From positions 1,612,001-1,676,000 of the forward strand of contig NZ_JBDNCH010000002.1 in NCBI RefSeq assembly GCF_039769985.1: 64,000 bases of DNA. Direction: 5' to 3'. The stretch comes from Ponticoccus litoralis. Lineage in GTDB: Bacteria > Pseudomonadota > Alphaproteobacteria > Rhodobacterales > Rhodobacteraceae. Shown piece after piece: positions 18,728-27,041 of the stretch (its first letter is position 1; each line of letters begins with the position of its first letter). The position numbers were made by a program, and so were the translations under genes. The notes beneath the pieces are model-generated. The model saw nothing but the letters and a program-made list of their open reading frames with translations. It ran no database searches and was not told the DNA's origin.

Positions 18728-20377
18728 ATGCCCGTGCCCCGATCCGCTGCCCTTCCCGATCCCATCACCGAGAACATGTCCCTTCTGCTGGCCGAGTTGG
18801 ACGGGCAACTGTCGCGGCTGATCACCTATTTCGGCGCGCCGCAGGGGGCCGTGGCCGCGCAGCTCATGCAGCGCGCGGGCTATTCCAGCAATCTGGCCGG
18901 GCGGGTGCGCAAGGCCTGCCTTGCGGCGATGCTGCGCAAGAAGACGGACGAGGCACGGCGCCTGCGCCTTCAGGGCATCGAGACCGTGGCGCGCAACCTC
19001 GACCTGCTGTCGCGCCTCGGGCGGCGCGCGGTGGATCAGGCCGAACGCGCCCAGCGGGTGAAGCTGCTGCGCGCCGGGACCTTCGTGCCGCCGCTGACGC
19101 TGGTGCGCAAGACGGTGGCCCGCATACAGGACGCGCTGGACGGGCAGGACAGCAGGCTGGCGGTCAAGATCGGTCAGGCGCGGGGCGAGATCGCGCAGTT
19201 CCACGACCAGCTATTTCGCACCTACACCCGCGACATGGCCGAGACGAAGCACACCGAAGACCTTGCCTATGCGCTTCTGGCGCTGAACGAGGTCACCCGC
19301 ATGGGCGAGGCGCTGGAGGCGATCTCGGAGGCGATCCTGTCGATCAATATCGGCCAGACCGTGCAGTTCGAGCGCTACTTTACCCTGCGCAGCGTGCTGG
19401 CGGGCGTGTCCCGCGACGAGGACATCAGCCTGAAGCCGCTGGCCGAGACCCGATCCGGCTCGGCGATTTCCGGGGTCGAGATGCGCGACCGCAAGGGGCG
19501 CTCTGTGGCGGCGGTCTTCAAGGACGGCGACAAGCGCAAGGTCAAGGAAGAGCGCGTCGGCGTGAAAAGCTGGAACTCGGTCTATCCCGGCCTCGCGCCC
19601 GAGATCCTGTCCTACGAGAAGAACGGCCAGTCCGCCGCGCTGCTGATCGAACACCTTGAGGGCGAAACCTTCGAGGATATCGTACTGGGCGGCAGCGATG
19701 CGGCCCTGGAGCGGGCACAGAAGGCGCTGCACAGGACCGTGCGCGACATCTGGCGCACCACCCTGACCCCGGAACCGGCGCATATGGGCGCGATGGACCA
19801 GCTGGCGAAGCGCATGAAGGACGTGACGCGGCTGCACCCCCGGCTGGTGCCCGGGCCGCAGTCGATCAACGGCGCCATGGTGCCGGGCCTTGCCACGCTG
19901 ATCGAACGGGCAGCGGCGCGCGAGGCCGGGTTGCCCGCGCCCTTCTCTGTCTACATCCACGGGGATTTCAACCTCGACAACGTGATCTACGATCCGGTCG
20001 CCGGGAAGATCCGCTTCATCGACCTGCACCGCTCTCGCTACATGGATTACGTGCAGGACGTGTCGGTCTTCATGGTGTCGAACTACCGCCTTCAGGTGCT
20101 GGACGCCGCCACCCGGGCGCGGATCGCCGGTGTTGCCACCGCCATGCAGGAGATGGCCGCCAAGTTCGCGCGGCGGCAGAAGGACAGCACCTATTCTTAC
20201 CGGCTGGCGCTGGGGCTGGCGCGCAGCTTTGCCAGTTCGACCCGTTTCGTCGTCGACGAGGACCACGCCCGGCGGATGCTGCTGCGTGCCCGCTACATTC
20301 TGGACATCGCGCTGGCCGTGCCCGAGGGGCGCGAAGCGCGGTTCAAGCTTCCCGTGAAGGACCTGTTTCATGACTAA
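18728..20377 (+). CDS. PhoU-like plus aminoglycoside-phosphotransferase-like kinase fusion
   Basis: A 549-residue protein with two parts. Residues 15-220 are all-helical and PhoU-like (SLLLAELDGQLSRLITYF, then repeated helical hairpins). Residues 240-540 form an APH/choline-kinase-like fold with the catalytic loop YIHGDFNLDN (H411, D413, N418) and the metal Asp in FIDLHRS (D432). Both kinase residues are present, so it should be active. PhoU proteins sense phosphate status at Pst/PhoR, making this a plausible phosphate-responsive small-molecule or protein kinase. It is the first gene of the plus-strand half of the GAK-like locus and overlaps the ATP-grasp gene by 8 bp. The start is uncertain (18728 or 18776). 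Confidence 0.75.
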   Translation: MPVPRSAALPDPITENMSLLLAELDGQLSRLITYFGAPQGAVAAQLMQRAGYSSNLAGRVRKACLAAMLRKKTDEARRLRLQGIETVARNLDLLSRLGRRAVDQAERAQRVKLLRAGTFVPPLTLVRKTVARIQDALDGQDSRLAVKIGQARGEIAQFHDQLFRTYTRDMAETKHTEDLAYALLALNEVTRMGEALEAISEAILSINIGQTVQFERYFTLRSVLAGVSRDEDISLKPLAETRSGSAISGVEMRDRKGRSVAAVFKDGDKRKVKEERVGVKSWNSVYPGLAPEILSYEKNGQSAALLIEHLEGETFEDIVLGGSDAALERAQKALHRTVRDIWRTTLTPEPAHMGAMDQLAKRMKDVTRLHPRLVPGPQSINGAMVPGLATLIERAAAREAGLPAPFSVYIHGDFNLDNVIYDPVAGKIRFIDLHRSRYMDYVQDVSVFMVSNYRLQVLDAATRARIAGVATAMQEMAAKFARRQKDSTYSYRLALGLARSFASSTRFVVDEDHARRMLLRARYILDIALAVPEGREARFKLPVKDLFHD

Positions 20378-21251
20378 ACGCATCGGGGTCATCGGCACCC
20401 CCGGAAAATGGTCGACCGAGACCCTGGCCGATGCCTTTGCCGCCCGCACCGGCCACCGGCAGGTGATCGACATGGGCGCCGCCGTGCTGGACCTTGATGC
20501 CGGGCGGCTGACCTGTGACGGCGTGGACCTGTGCCAGCTGGACGGGCTGGTGCTGAAGAAGGTGGCCGAGACCTACAGCCCCGACGCGCTGGACCGGCTG
20601 GAGATGCTGCGCCTGGCCGAGGCCGCCGGGGTGCGGGTCTTTTCGCCCGCCGAAAACGTCATCCGGCTGATGGATCGCCTCGCCTGCACCGTGACCCTGC
20701 GCAACGCGGGCATCCCGATGCCGAAGACCATCGTCACCGAGGACGAAGGCGCAGCGCGTGACGCGCTGGAGCAGTTCGGCTCGGCGGTGTTCAAGCCGCT
20801 GTTTTCCACCAAGGCGCGCGGCATGGTGCTGCTGGAGGCCGAGGCCCCCGATGCCGGGGCGCAGATCGCCGCCTTCAAGGCGGCCAACCCGATGATGTAT
20901 GTCCAGCAAAAGGCCGACCTGTCCGGCGAGGATCTGGGCATGGTCTTCCTGAATGGCGACTATGTCTGCACCTACGCGCGGGTCAGCCAGACCGGCGCGT
21001 GGAACACCACGATCCACTCGGGCGGCAAATACGCGCCCTTCGAGCCCTCTCCCGAGCTGATCGAGCTGGGCCGCCGCGCGCAGGCGCCCTTTGGCCTGAC
21101 CTTCACCACCGTCGATATCGCGCTGACGCCCGAGGGCCCGATCGTCTTCGAGGTCTCGGCCTTCGGCGGCTATTCCGGCGCGCAGAAGGGCTGCGGCATC
21201 GACGCGGCGGCGCTGGTGGCCGATCACGTGCTGGCGGAGGTCTCGAAATGA
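20370..21251 (+). CDS. ATP-grasp enzyme of the GAK system
   Basis: A 293-residue ATP-grasp ligase related to RimK/glutathione synthetase. It has FKPLFSTKARGMVLL for the nucleotide-binding lysine region, MYVQQKADL, and the C-terminal metal-binding strand IVFEVSAFGGYSGAQ in place of the classical EVNxxPG. Members form a carboxylate-amine bond through an acylphosphate; the substrate here is unknown. Start and stop both overlap neighbours (8 bp and 4 bp), indicating tight translational coupling with the PhoU-APH and HprK-like genes. Confidence 0.82.
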   Translation: MTKRIGVIGTPGKWSTETLADAFAARTGHRQVIDMGAAVLDLDAGRLTCDGVDLCQLDGLVLKKVAETYSPDALDRLEMLRLAEAAGVRVFSPAENVIRLMDRLACTVTLRNAGIPMPKTIVTEDEGAARDALEQFGSAVFKPLFSTKARGMVLLEAEAPDAGAQIAAFKAANPMMYVQQKADLSGEDLGMVFLNGDYVCTYARVSQTGAWNTTIHSGGKYAPFEPSPELIELGRRAQAPFGLTFTTVDIALTPEGPIVFEVSAFGGYSGAQKGCGIDAAALVADHVLAEVSK

Positions 21252-22333
21252 CCCTCTCCGATATCCTTGCGGCGCTTGACCTGAACGCCGCCGGCGCGGC
21301 GCCCTTCGGCCTGCGCGCCGGTCCCGTCTCGCTTGCGGTGCATGCGCCCGAGCCGCTGCGCAGCCGCCTGATCGCCTATTTCGGGGAAACCGTCTGCGAT
21401 GCCGCGCCCGGCGCCGATCCCGTCCACCTGCTGAACGGCCAGAGCCTGCCACGCGACCCCGACTGGACCGACTGGCAGCGCGAAGGCGGCAAGAGCGGGC
21501 GCAAGGACGCGGTCTGCGACCTTGGCGGCGCCCCTCGGGGCGCGCGGCTGATCCGCAAGGTCCGCAGCGGCGTGACCTTCGTGCAGGCGCCGGGCCCGGC
21601 CATCGCGCTGGGACCGCTGGAGGATCACGAAAGCACCGTCATCAACTTCATCAACACCCAGATCCTGAACCGCTGCCTGCGCGAGGGCTGGCAGCTGGCC
21701 CATGCGGCGGCGGTGACGGATGGCACGCGCACACTGGCGATCTCGGGCCTGTCGGGGGGCGGCAAATCCACCTCGATCCTGCGGATGATGGACCTGCCCG
21801 GCACGCGGTTCCTGTCCAACGACCGGGTTCTGATCAGCGGCGGCGACCCGGCCCGCGCCCTTGGCATTCCCAAGCACCCGCGCATCAATCCCGGCACGAT
21901 CCTCGGCAACCCGCGCCTGTCGGGACTGCTGTCCGAGACCCGCAAGGCCGCGCTTCGGGCCACGCCGCCCGCCGATCTCTGGGCGCTGGAAGAGAAATAC
22001 GACCTCATCGTCCCCGAGGTCTACGGCCCGGGACGGATGCGGCTTGACGGGCCGCTGACCGATTTCTGGGTGCTGAACTGGTCGCATGACAGCGACCGCC
22101 CGACGCAGGTCACGCCGGTCACGCTTGGCCAGCGCCCCGACCTGCTGGGCGCGATCATGAAAAGCCCCGGCCCCTTCTACCAGCACGCCGATGGCCGGTT
22201 CGAGCCGAACGGCAACAGCCCCGACCCCGCGCCCTATGTCGCGGCGCTGTCGGGGGTGACGGTCTGCGAGGTCTCCGGGCGGATCGACTTCGACGCCATC
22301 GCGGCGGCTGGCAAGGCCCTGTTCGATGGCTAG
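21248..22333 (+). CDS. HprK-related kinase (type B) of the GAK system
   Basis: A 361-residue protein. The P-loop GLSGGGKST is at residues 167-175, preceded by the HAAAVTDG strand, in the HPr-kinase/phosphorylase arrangement. FLSNDRVL is a likely Walker-B equivalent, and PKHPRINPGTIL follows. The N-terminal 140 residues lack the HprK serine-phosphatase sensor domain, as in the HprK-related families defined only by context. The target of phosphorylation is unknown; no HPr/PTS gene is nearby. It overlaps ATP-grasp (ATGA) and the histidine-phosphatase gene (8 bp). Confidence 0.82.
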   Translation: MTLSDILAALDLNAAGAAPFGLRAGPVSLAVHAPEPLRSRLIAYFGETVCDAAPGADPVHLLNGQSLPRDPDWTDWQREGGKSGRKDAVCDLGGAPRGARLIRKVRSGVTFVQAPGPAIALGPLEDHESTVINFINTQILNRCLREGWQLAHAAAVTDGTRTLAISGLSGGGKSTSILRMMDLPGTRFLSNDRVLISGGDPARALGIPKHPRINPGTILGNPRLSGLLSETRKAALRATPPADLWALEEKYDLIVPEVYGPGRMRLDGPLTDFWVLNWSHDSDRPTQVTPVTLGQRPDLLGAIMKSPGPFYQHADGRFEPNGNSPDPAPYVAALSGVTVCEVSGRIDFDAIAAAGKALFDG

Positions 22334-23008
22334 AACCTACCACGCCTTCTTTCGCCACGGCGCCTATCACCAATGGGCGGGCGTGCCCTCGGCGCGCCAG
22401 CCCCGGGCACTGACCGAGGATGGCGCGGCGCAGGCGCGCGAGGGCGCCGCGCTGCTGGCCCGGATGCTGGCCGAGCACGGCCTCAGCCTCGCCCCCGTGG
22501 CCTTTTGCTCGCGGCAATTGCGGGCCCGGCAGACGGCGGACCTGCTGATCGGCGCCCTGCGCGCGCAGGGTCACGACATCGCGGACCTGCGCGAAACCTC
22601 GGCGCTGGCCGAACGCGGCCTTGGGTCCGCGGCGAACCTGACGGTGGCCCGGATCGAAGAGGCGCTGGCCGCCGATCCGCGCCACGCCCGCCCCCGCGGG
22701 GCTGGAAGTCGGACAGCGATTACTGCCTGCCGCTGGAAGGCGCCGAAAGCCTGATGATGGCCGGTGCCCGCGTAGCCACGCACCTTGAAACCTCTGGCCA
22801 GCCCGGGCGCGTGACGATCCACGTCGGCCACGGCGCCTCTTTCCGCCACGCCTGCCACCACCTCGGGCTGCTGTCGCGGGACGATATCGCGCGGTTTTCC
22901 ATGTTTCACGCCCGCCCGTCACTGATCTGTCACGAAGCGGATGGTACATGGCGGCACCTAGCAGGGGCATGGAAAATCAGGGAACCGAAGTCCGAACCGA
23001 AGGATTGA
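22326..23008 (+). CDS. SixA-like histidine phosphatase (one frameshift)
   Basis: A histidine phosphatase superfamily (branch 1) protein. The catalytic RHG is at residues 10-12 (AFFRHGAYHQ), a CSRQLRARQTADLL phosphate-pocket Arg segment follows, and the second His is in VGHGASFRHAC. A missing C within 22686-22695 shifts the frame; restored reading joins ADPRHAP to GWKSDSDYCLPLEGAE, 227 residues. SixA removes phosphate from phosphohistidine in phosphorelays. In this locus it could reverse a phosphorylation made by the HprK-like or APH-like kinase (inference). Confidence 0.78.
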
Positions 23009-23033
23009 CCCTGTAGGCAAGACGGGGGCCGGC

Positions 23034-24337
23034 ATGGACGATCTTCGAGACTTCTGCGCGACGGACACCCTGCTGCCCCCGATCCTCGACAGGGATGTCT
23101 GCACCGCCGACCTGCCGCGCCTGCTGGAACCCTGGAAGACGCCGCCGCCCGCCCGGTGGCCGACTGCCTGTCGCGCGCCCGGCGTCATGGCGGCTGGCAC
23201 TGGCCCGAGCGTCCGGTGGTCTTTGTCTCCGACCCCCATGCCGATGCCGAGGGTTTCCTGCGCTCGCTGATTGCCGCCGGGGTGATCCATCGCACCCGGG
23301 GCCGGATCGGGCTGACCGCCTTTGGCCGCGCCGCGCAGATCGTGCTGGGCGGCGACGCGCTGGACAAGGGGCCCAGCAACCTTGCCCTGCTGGATGCCAT
23401 CGCCGCGGTGCTGGACACCGGCGCCCGGCTGACGATCCTTGCGGGCAACCACGATCTGCGCATGCGCCTTGCCATCACGGCGGTGCGCGGCCCCCGCAGC
23501 GCGCTGACCGAGCATCTCTTCGTGCGCATGGGCCGCAAGATCCTGCCCGCGCTGCGCGAGGTTCTGGACCGCTTCGTCACGCCCGAAGACCTGGCCGCGC
23601 TGCCCTCCGAGGCGGCCTGCAAGGCCCGCCTGATGCCCGGGCCGGACTGGTCCGACCGCTTTGCCAGCGCCGCGCGCAAGGAACTGCCCCGCAGGGTCAT
23701 CGCCAAGGAAATCCGCAAGCTGGAGGAAAAGCGCGCCAAGTTCGACGGCGACCGCGCGCGCATCGGGCTGACCCATCGCGAACTGCTGGCGGCGCTGCTG
23801 AAATGCCACGAGATCTTTCTGGAGCCCGGCGGCCACTACGCCTGGTTCTTCGACCGGATGCAGGTGGTCGCGCGGTCCGGCTCGCTGCTTTTCGTGCATG
23901 CCGGGCTGTGTGACGAGATGGCCGATGCGCTGGTCCGCGAGGGGGTCGACAGGGTCAATGCCGCCTATGCCCGCGCCGCCGAGGGTGCGACGCTTGGCTT
24001 TTACTTCGGGCCGCTGGCGAACCTCGTGCGGACCAAGTACCGCGCCTCGGATTGCGCCCTGACAGAAACCGGGGTCGAGACCCTGAACCGCGCCGGGCTG
24101 CACATGGTGGTGCAGGGCCATGTGAACAACCATGCGGGACAGCGGCTTCTGGCCAAGCAGGGCCTGCTGCACCTCGAAGGCGACATCACGCTGGACCGCG
24201 CCTCGCGCGCGCTGGAAGGGCTGGAGGGCATCGGCGCCGGCGCGACCTTGATCTTTCCGTCCGGGGATGTGATCGGTCTGAGCCGTGACCACCCGCGCGC
24301 CAAGCACTTCGCTCCCGAGCGTATGACCGCCCATTGA
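23034..24337 (+). CDS. Metallophosphoesterase (one frameshift)
   Basis: A calcineurin-like phosphoesterase with all metal motifs: VSDPHADAEG (DxH), VLGGDALDKGPSN (GDxxDxG), LAGNHDLRM (GNHD), FVHAGL and VVQGHVNNHAG (GH). The first 40 residues (DDLRDFCATDTLLPPILDRD) are in a different frame. A missing G at about 23155 (CCCGG for CCCGGG) explains the break and gives a 434-residue protein starting at ATG 23034. A long basic, helical insert (RRVIAKEIRKLEEKRAKF) lies between the GNHD and VHAG motifs. The substrate is unknown; co-location with kinases and CHAD suggests a phospho-compound. Confidence 0.8.
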
Positions 24338-24367
24338 CCCCTGCCCAAGGCCTGCAAGGACACCCTC

Positions 24368-24646
24368 ATGAGCTCTGACAAGCGCTTTTCCCATGAATCG
24401 CTGCAGGATGCGAAGACCATCAAGACGCTGCTCAGCGCCCTGTCCAAGGGCTTCGGCAAGGGCGAGATGACGCTGAGCGACGACGACGATACCCTTGTGC
24501 TGCACACCGGTGAGCTGATGACGGTCCGGATCAAGGGAGAGCGGGCCGAAGGGCGGTGCTCTGTCGGGCTGCGGATCAGCTGGGCCGACCCCGAGGCGCC
24601 GGACCGGGGCGCCAGTGGGCGACCGAAGATCGAAAACGGATCGTGA
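24368..24646 (+). CDS. amphi-Trp domain protein
   Basis: A 92-residue protein matching the amphi-Trp domain pattern: an amphipathic N-terminal helix (DAKTIKTLLSALSKGFGKGE), alternating strands (DDTLVLHTGELMTVRIKGE) and a final strand ending in LRISWADPE. In NCBI annotation this domain is repeatedly found with GAK-system genes, and here it closes the plus-strand arm 30 bp after the phosphoesterase. The biochemical role is unknown. Confidence 0.72.
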   Translation: MSSDKRFSHESLQDAKTIKTLLSALSKGFGKGEMTLSDDDDTLVLHTGELMTVRIKGERAEGRCSVGLRISWADPEAPDRGASGRPKIENGS

Positions 24647-24947
24647 TCCCACACCACCGGCGGCCCCTGCGCCGGACGCGGTTCGGGGGCGACGTGGCGC
24701 CGGGCCATGCCCGCACCGGGGCCCCCGACCGGGCGGGCCCCTTGCATAGCTGACGGTCGAGGCGGATCTGTCCGAGACGCAGCGCCACCGGCAGGCCTGC
24801 AGGTCGTCTTGCGGGACGCGGAACGCGCCAACGCCTACCCGGGCCCTGAGCTCAAGGTGCCCTGCCGGTTGTCTTCGCGCGCTTCGGAAGCGCGCCTTCT
24901 CTGCGCGAGGCGCCTTGCCGGATGCCTGCGTTTGACGTCGTCGGCCT
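24647..24947. other. 301-bp non-coding spacer between convergent genes
   Basis: I see no gene. It contains a perfect 8-bp stem hairpin at 24877-24895 (GCGCGCTT-CGG-AAGCGCGC) followed on the plus strand by CTTCTCT. It is only about 50 bp from the end of the histidine kinase gene and could end transcription from either side. Confidence 0.55.
24877..24895. terminator. Hairpin between amphi-Trp and histidine kinase genes
   Basis: Perfect inverted repeat GCGCGCTT/AAGCGCGC with a 3-nt loop in a convergent spacer. The downstream tract is pyrimidine-rich on the plus strand but lacks a clean T-run, so it is only a probable terminator. Confidence 0.5.
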
Positions 24948-26300
24948 TCAGGCGACCGCCTTCCTGAACGTCAGGGTCACCTGCTCGCCGCCGGTGTCTC
25001 TTCGCCGGAAGTCCATCGCGCCGCCGAGTTGCTGCATGGCCGCCGTTGCAATGGCCAACCCCAGCCCGCTGCCCCCCTCCGGGGCATTGGCGCCCCGGAA
25101 AAAGCGTTCGGTGATGCGTGAGCGATCCTTTTCCGCGATGCCCGGACCCCGATCGAGAACCGCAACGCGGAGGAAATCCGCGGCCTCGGCGACGCGGATT
25201 TCCACCGTATCGCCGTCCGAACTTGCCCCGATGGCATTCTCGACCACGTTGCGCACCGCCAGCGTGCCCATCACCGGGTCGCCGGGAACCATCGGCAGGG
25301 CCTTGGGGAGGGTGCAGCGCAAATGCACCTGTTTCGCCTCGTGCCGTCCGTTCGAGAGAGGACAGGACTCCGGCCAGGACATCGCCGATATCGATGTCCC
25401 CGGCGCCACTGTGCGCCGCGCCGTCCACGGCGGCCAGCTCCAGCAGTTGACGCACCATGCGGTCGGTGCGGGCAACTCCTCTTCGATCTGCGCGAGGGCG
25501 TGACGCCGGGTATCCTCGTCCGGCGCCATGGCGGCCACCTGTGCCTGCGTCTTGATGGCGGAGAGGGGTGTCTTCAGCTCATGCGCGGCATAGGCCGAGA
25601 AGTTGCGCTCGCGGTCGCGGGCGGCGGCGACCCTCGCGAAAAGCGCGTCCAGAGCGGCCCCCATGGGGCGCAGCTCTGGCGGGAGCGGGCCGGCACGGAC
25701 CGGTTCGAGGTTGTCCGCCGAACGCGCGGCCAGCGCATTCGCCATCCGGTAGAGCGGGGCAAGGCCCTGCCCCACGCTGAGCCAGATCAGCCCGGCCAGA
25801 ACAGGCAGGATCGCCAGCGCGGGGATCAGCAGGCCGCGCGTCACGTCGGACACCAGCCTTTCGCGGACGGTGAGCCTATCCCCAACCATCACGCGAACGC
25901 CCAGATCCTCGTTCACCTCGGTGTAGACACGCCACCGTTCGCCATCGACGACATTCTCCGAATAGCCGGTCTCGGCCTCTGTCAGCCGCCCCTCGGGCGC
26001 GCTTCCCGAGGCGCCGACCATGGCGCCCTCCAGCGACCAGATCTGGCAGGACAATTGCCGCGAATACCCGGAACCGGTGCGACCGGGGGCGATGGCCAGC
26101 GTCCCGGCCGCGCCAGCCACTTCGACCCTGCCATCTGACAGCAGCGACGATACCATCTGCGCCGCTTCCGCCAGCCGGGCATCCAGCACGACCTCGACCT
26201 CTGTTCGGGTCGAATGCTGGATCCACAGGACGGCAGAGAACCAGATCGCCCCGGTCGCGACAAGCAGGATGAAAAACAGCCGCCCGCGAATAGAGCTCAT
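24948..26300 (-). CDS. Sensor histidine kinase, QseC/PmrB-like (two compensating frameshifts)
   Basis: Two transmembrane segments flank a periplasmic sensor (N-terminal LFFILLVATGAIWFSAVLW; second near residue 165). The phosphoacceptor is H240 in AAHELKTPLSAIKTQ, and the ATPase domain has NVVENAIGAS, DRGPGI and GGSGLGLAI. A missing base near 25473 and an extra T at 25342 (CG[T]GCCG) put about 130 bp into another frame. Correcting both gives EELARTDRMVRQLLELAAVD followed by ERTAEAKQVHLRC, 450 residues. The start overlaps the response-regulator stop (ATGA). It pairs with the upstream OmpR-type regulator. Confidence 0.86.
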   Translation of the reverse strand: MSSIRGRLFFILLVATGAIWFSAVLWIQHSTRTEVEVVLDARLAEAAQMVSSLLSDGRVEVAGAAGTLAIAPGRTGSGYSRQLSCQIWSLEGAMVGASGSAPEGRLTEAETGYSENVVDGERWRVYTEVNEDLGVRVMVGDRLTVRERLVSDVTRGLLIPALAILPVLAGLIWLSVGQGLAPLYRMANALAARSADNLEPVRAGPLPPELRPMGAALDALFARVAAARDRERNFSAYAAHELKTPLSAIKTQAQVAAMAPDEDTRRHALAQIEEELPAPTAWCVNCWSWPPWTARRTVAPGTSISAMSWPESCPLSNGRHEAKQVHLRCTLPKALPMVPGDPVMGTLAVRNVVENAIGASSDGDTVEIRVAEAADFLRVAVLDRGPGIAEKDRSRITERFFRGANAPEGGSGLGLAIATAAMQQLGGAMDFRRRDTGGEQVTLTFRKAVA

Positions 26301-26962
26301 GATCCGCCCCCCGACAGCCGGTAGCCGACACCGCGCACCGTTTCGATGTAGCGGGCCCCCAGCTTGGCGCGCAGCTTGTGCACATGGACCTCGACCGTGT
26401 TGCTTTCGACGCCGTCTTGCCAGCCGTAAAGCCGCTCTTCCAGCCGGTCCTTGGTGACGACGGCGCCGGGCCGTTCCAGAAGGGCCTGCATCAGCGCGAA
26501 CTCCCGGCGCGAAAAATGCACGTCCTCATCCCGGATGCGTCCGGCCATGCGCGCCGGATCGAACTCCAGCCCGTTCCAGCTGATCGTGGGGCTGGCCTGA
26601 CCCTGCGCGCGCCGGGTGATGGCCCGCAGCCGCGCCCCCAGTTCCCCAAGATCGAAGGGTTTCGCAAGGTAGTCGTCGGCGCCCGCGTCCAGCCCGGCGA
26701 TCCGGTCGCCGACCTGATCCAGCGCCGTCAGCAGAAGGACCGGCAGGCGATCCCCCCGGGCACGCATCGCGGCCAGCAGATCGGCGCCGGAACCGTCGGG
26801 CAGCATCACGTCCAGCACGACCGCAGAGAAGCCCCCCTGCGCCCAGGCCTCGACCGCATCCGCACAGGTGCCCACCAGCTCGGGCAGGAAACCGTGCAGC
26901 CGCAGCCCGGCGCAAAGCCCGTCGGCCAGCGAAGCATCGTCTTCCACCACCAGTATCCGCAT
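26297..26962 (-). CDS. OmpR-family response regulator, QseB/PmrA-like
   Basis: A 221-residue protein: a receiver domain with the phospho-acceptor D51 (VVLDVMLPDGSG) and the switch lysine in YLAKPFDLGELGAR, then a winged-helix DNA-binding domain ending VHKLRAKLGARYIETVRGVGYRL. It is transcribed with the histidine kinase and divergently from dsbD. A TTAAG direct repeat in the shared spacer fits the binding site of this subfamily and suggests autoregulation and control of the Dsb/transpeptidase operon. Confidence 0.92.
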   Translation of the reverse strand: MRILVVEDDASLADGLCAGLRLHGFLPELVGTCADAVEAWAQGGFSAVVLDVMLPDGSGADLLAAMRARGDRLPVLLLTALDQVGDRIAGLDAGADDYLAKPFDLGELGARLRAITRRAQGQASPTISWNGLEFDPARMAGRIRDEDVHFSRREFALMQALLERPGAVVTKDRLEERLYGWQDGVESNTVEVHVHKLRAKLGARYIETVRGVGYRLSGGGS

Positions 26963-27002
26963 AGAAAGCTCCTTCCGTCCGCAGGCTCAATCGGCGGCGA
27001 AC

Positions 27003-27019
27003 ATTAAGGCAGTGTTAAG
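27003..27019. promoter_or_regulatory. PmrA/QseB-type direct repeat between regulator and dsbD
   Basis: ATTAAG-N5-GTTAAG: two hexamers spaced 11 bp apart, the layout of PmrA (YTTAAK-N5-YTTAAK) boxes. It lies 41 bp upstream of the response-regulator start and 23 bp upstream of dsbD, in the only AT-rich stretch of the 79-bp divergent spacer. Confidence 0.65.
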
Positions 27020-27041
27020 GTTGGCAACCGACTCGGCCCGC

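Noticed and set aside
19211..20473. 420-codon minus-strand open frame opposite the PhoU-APH gene
   Set aside because: Compositionally a shadow; the plus-strand protein has kinase motifs and good codon structure.
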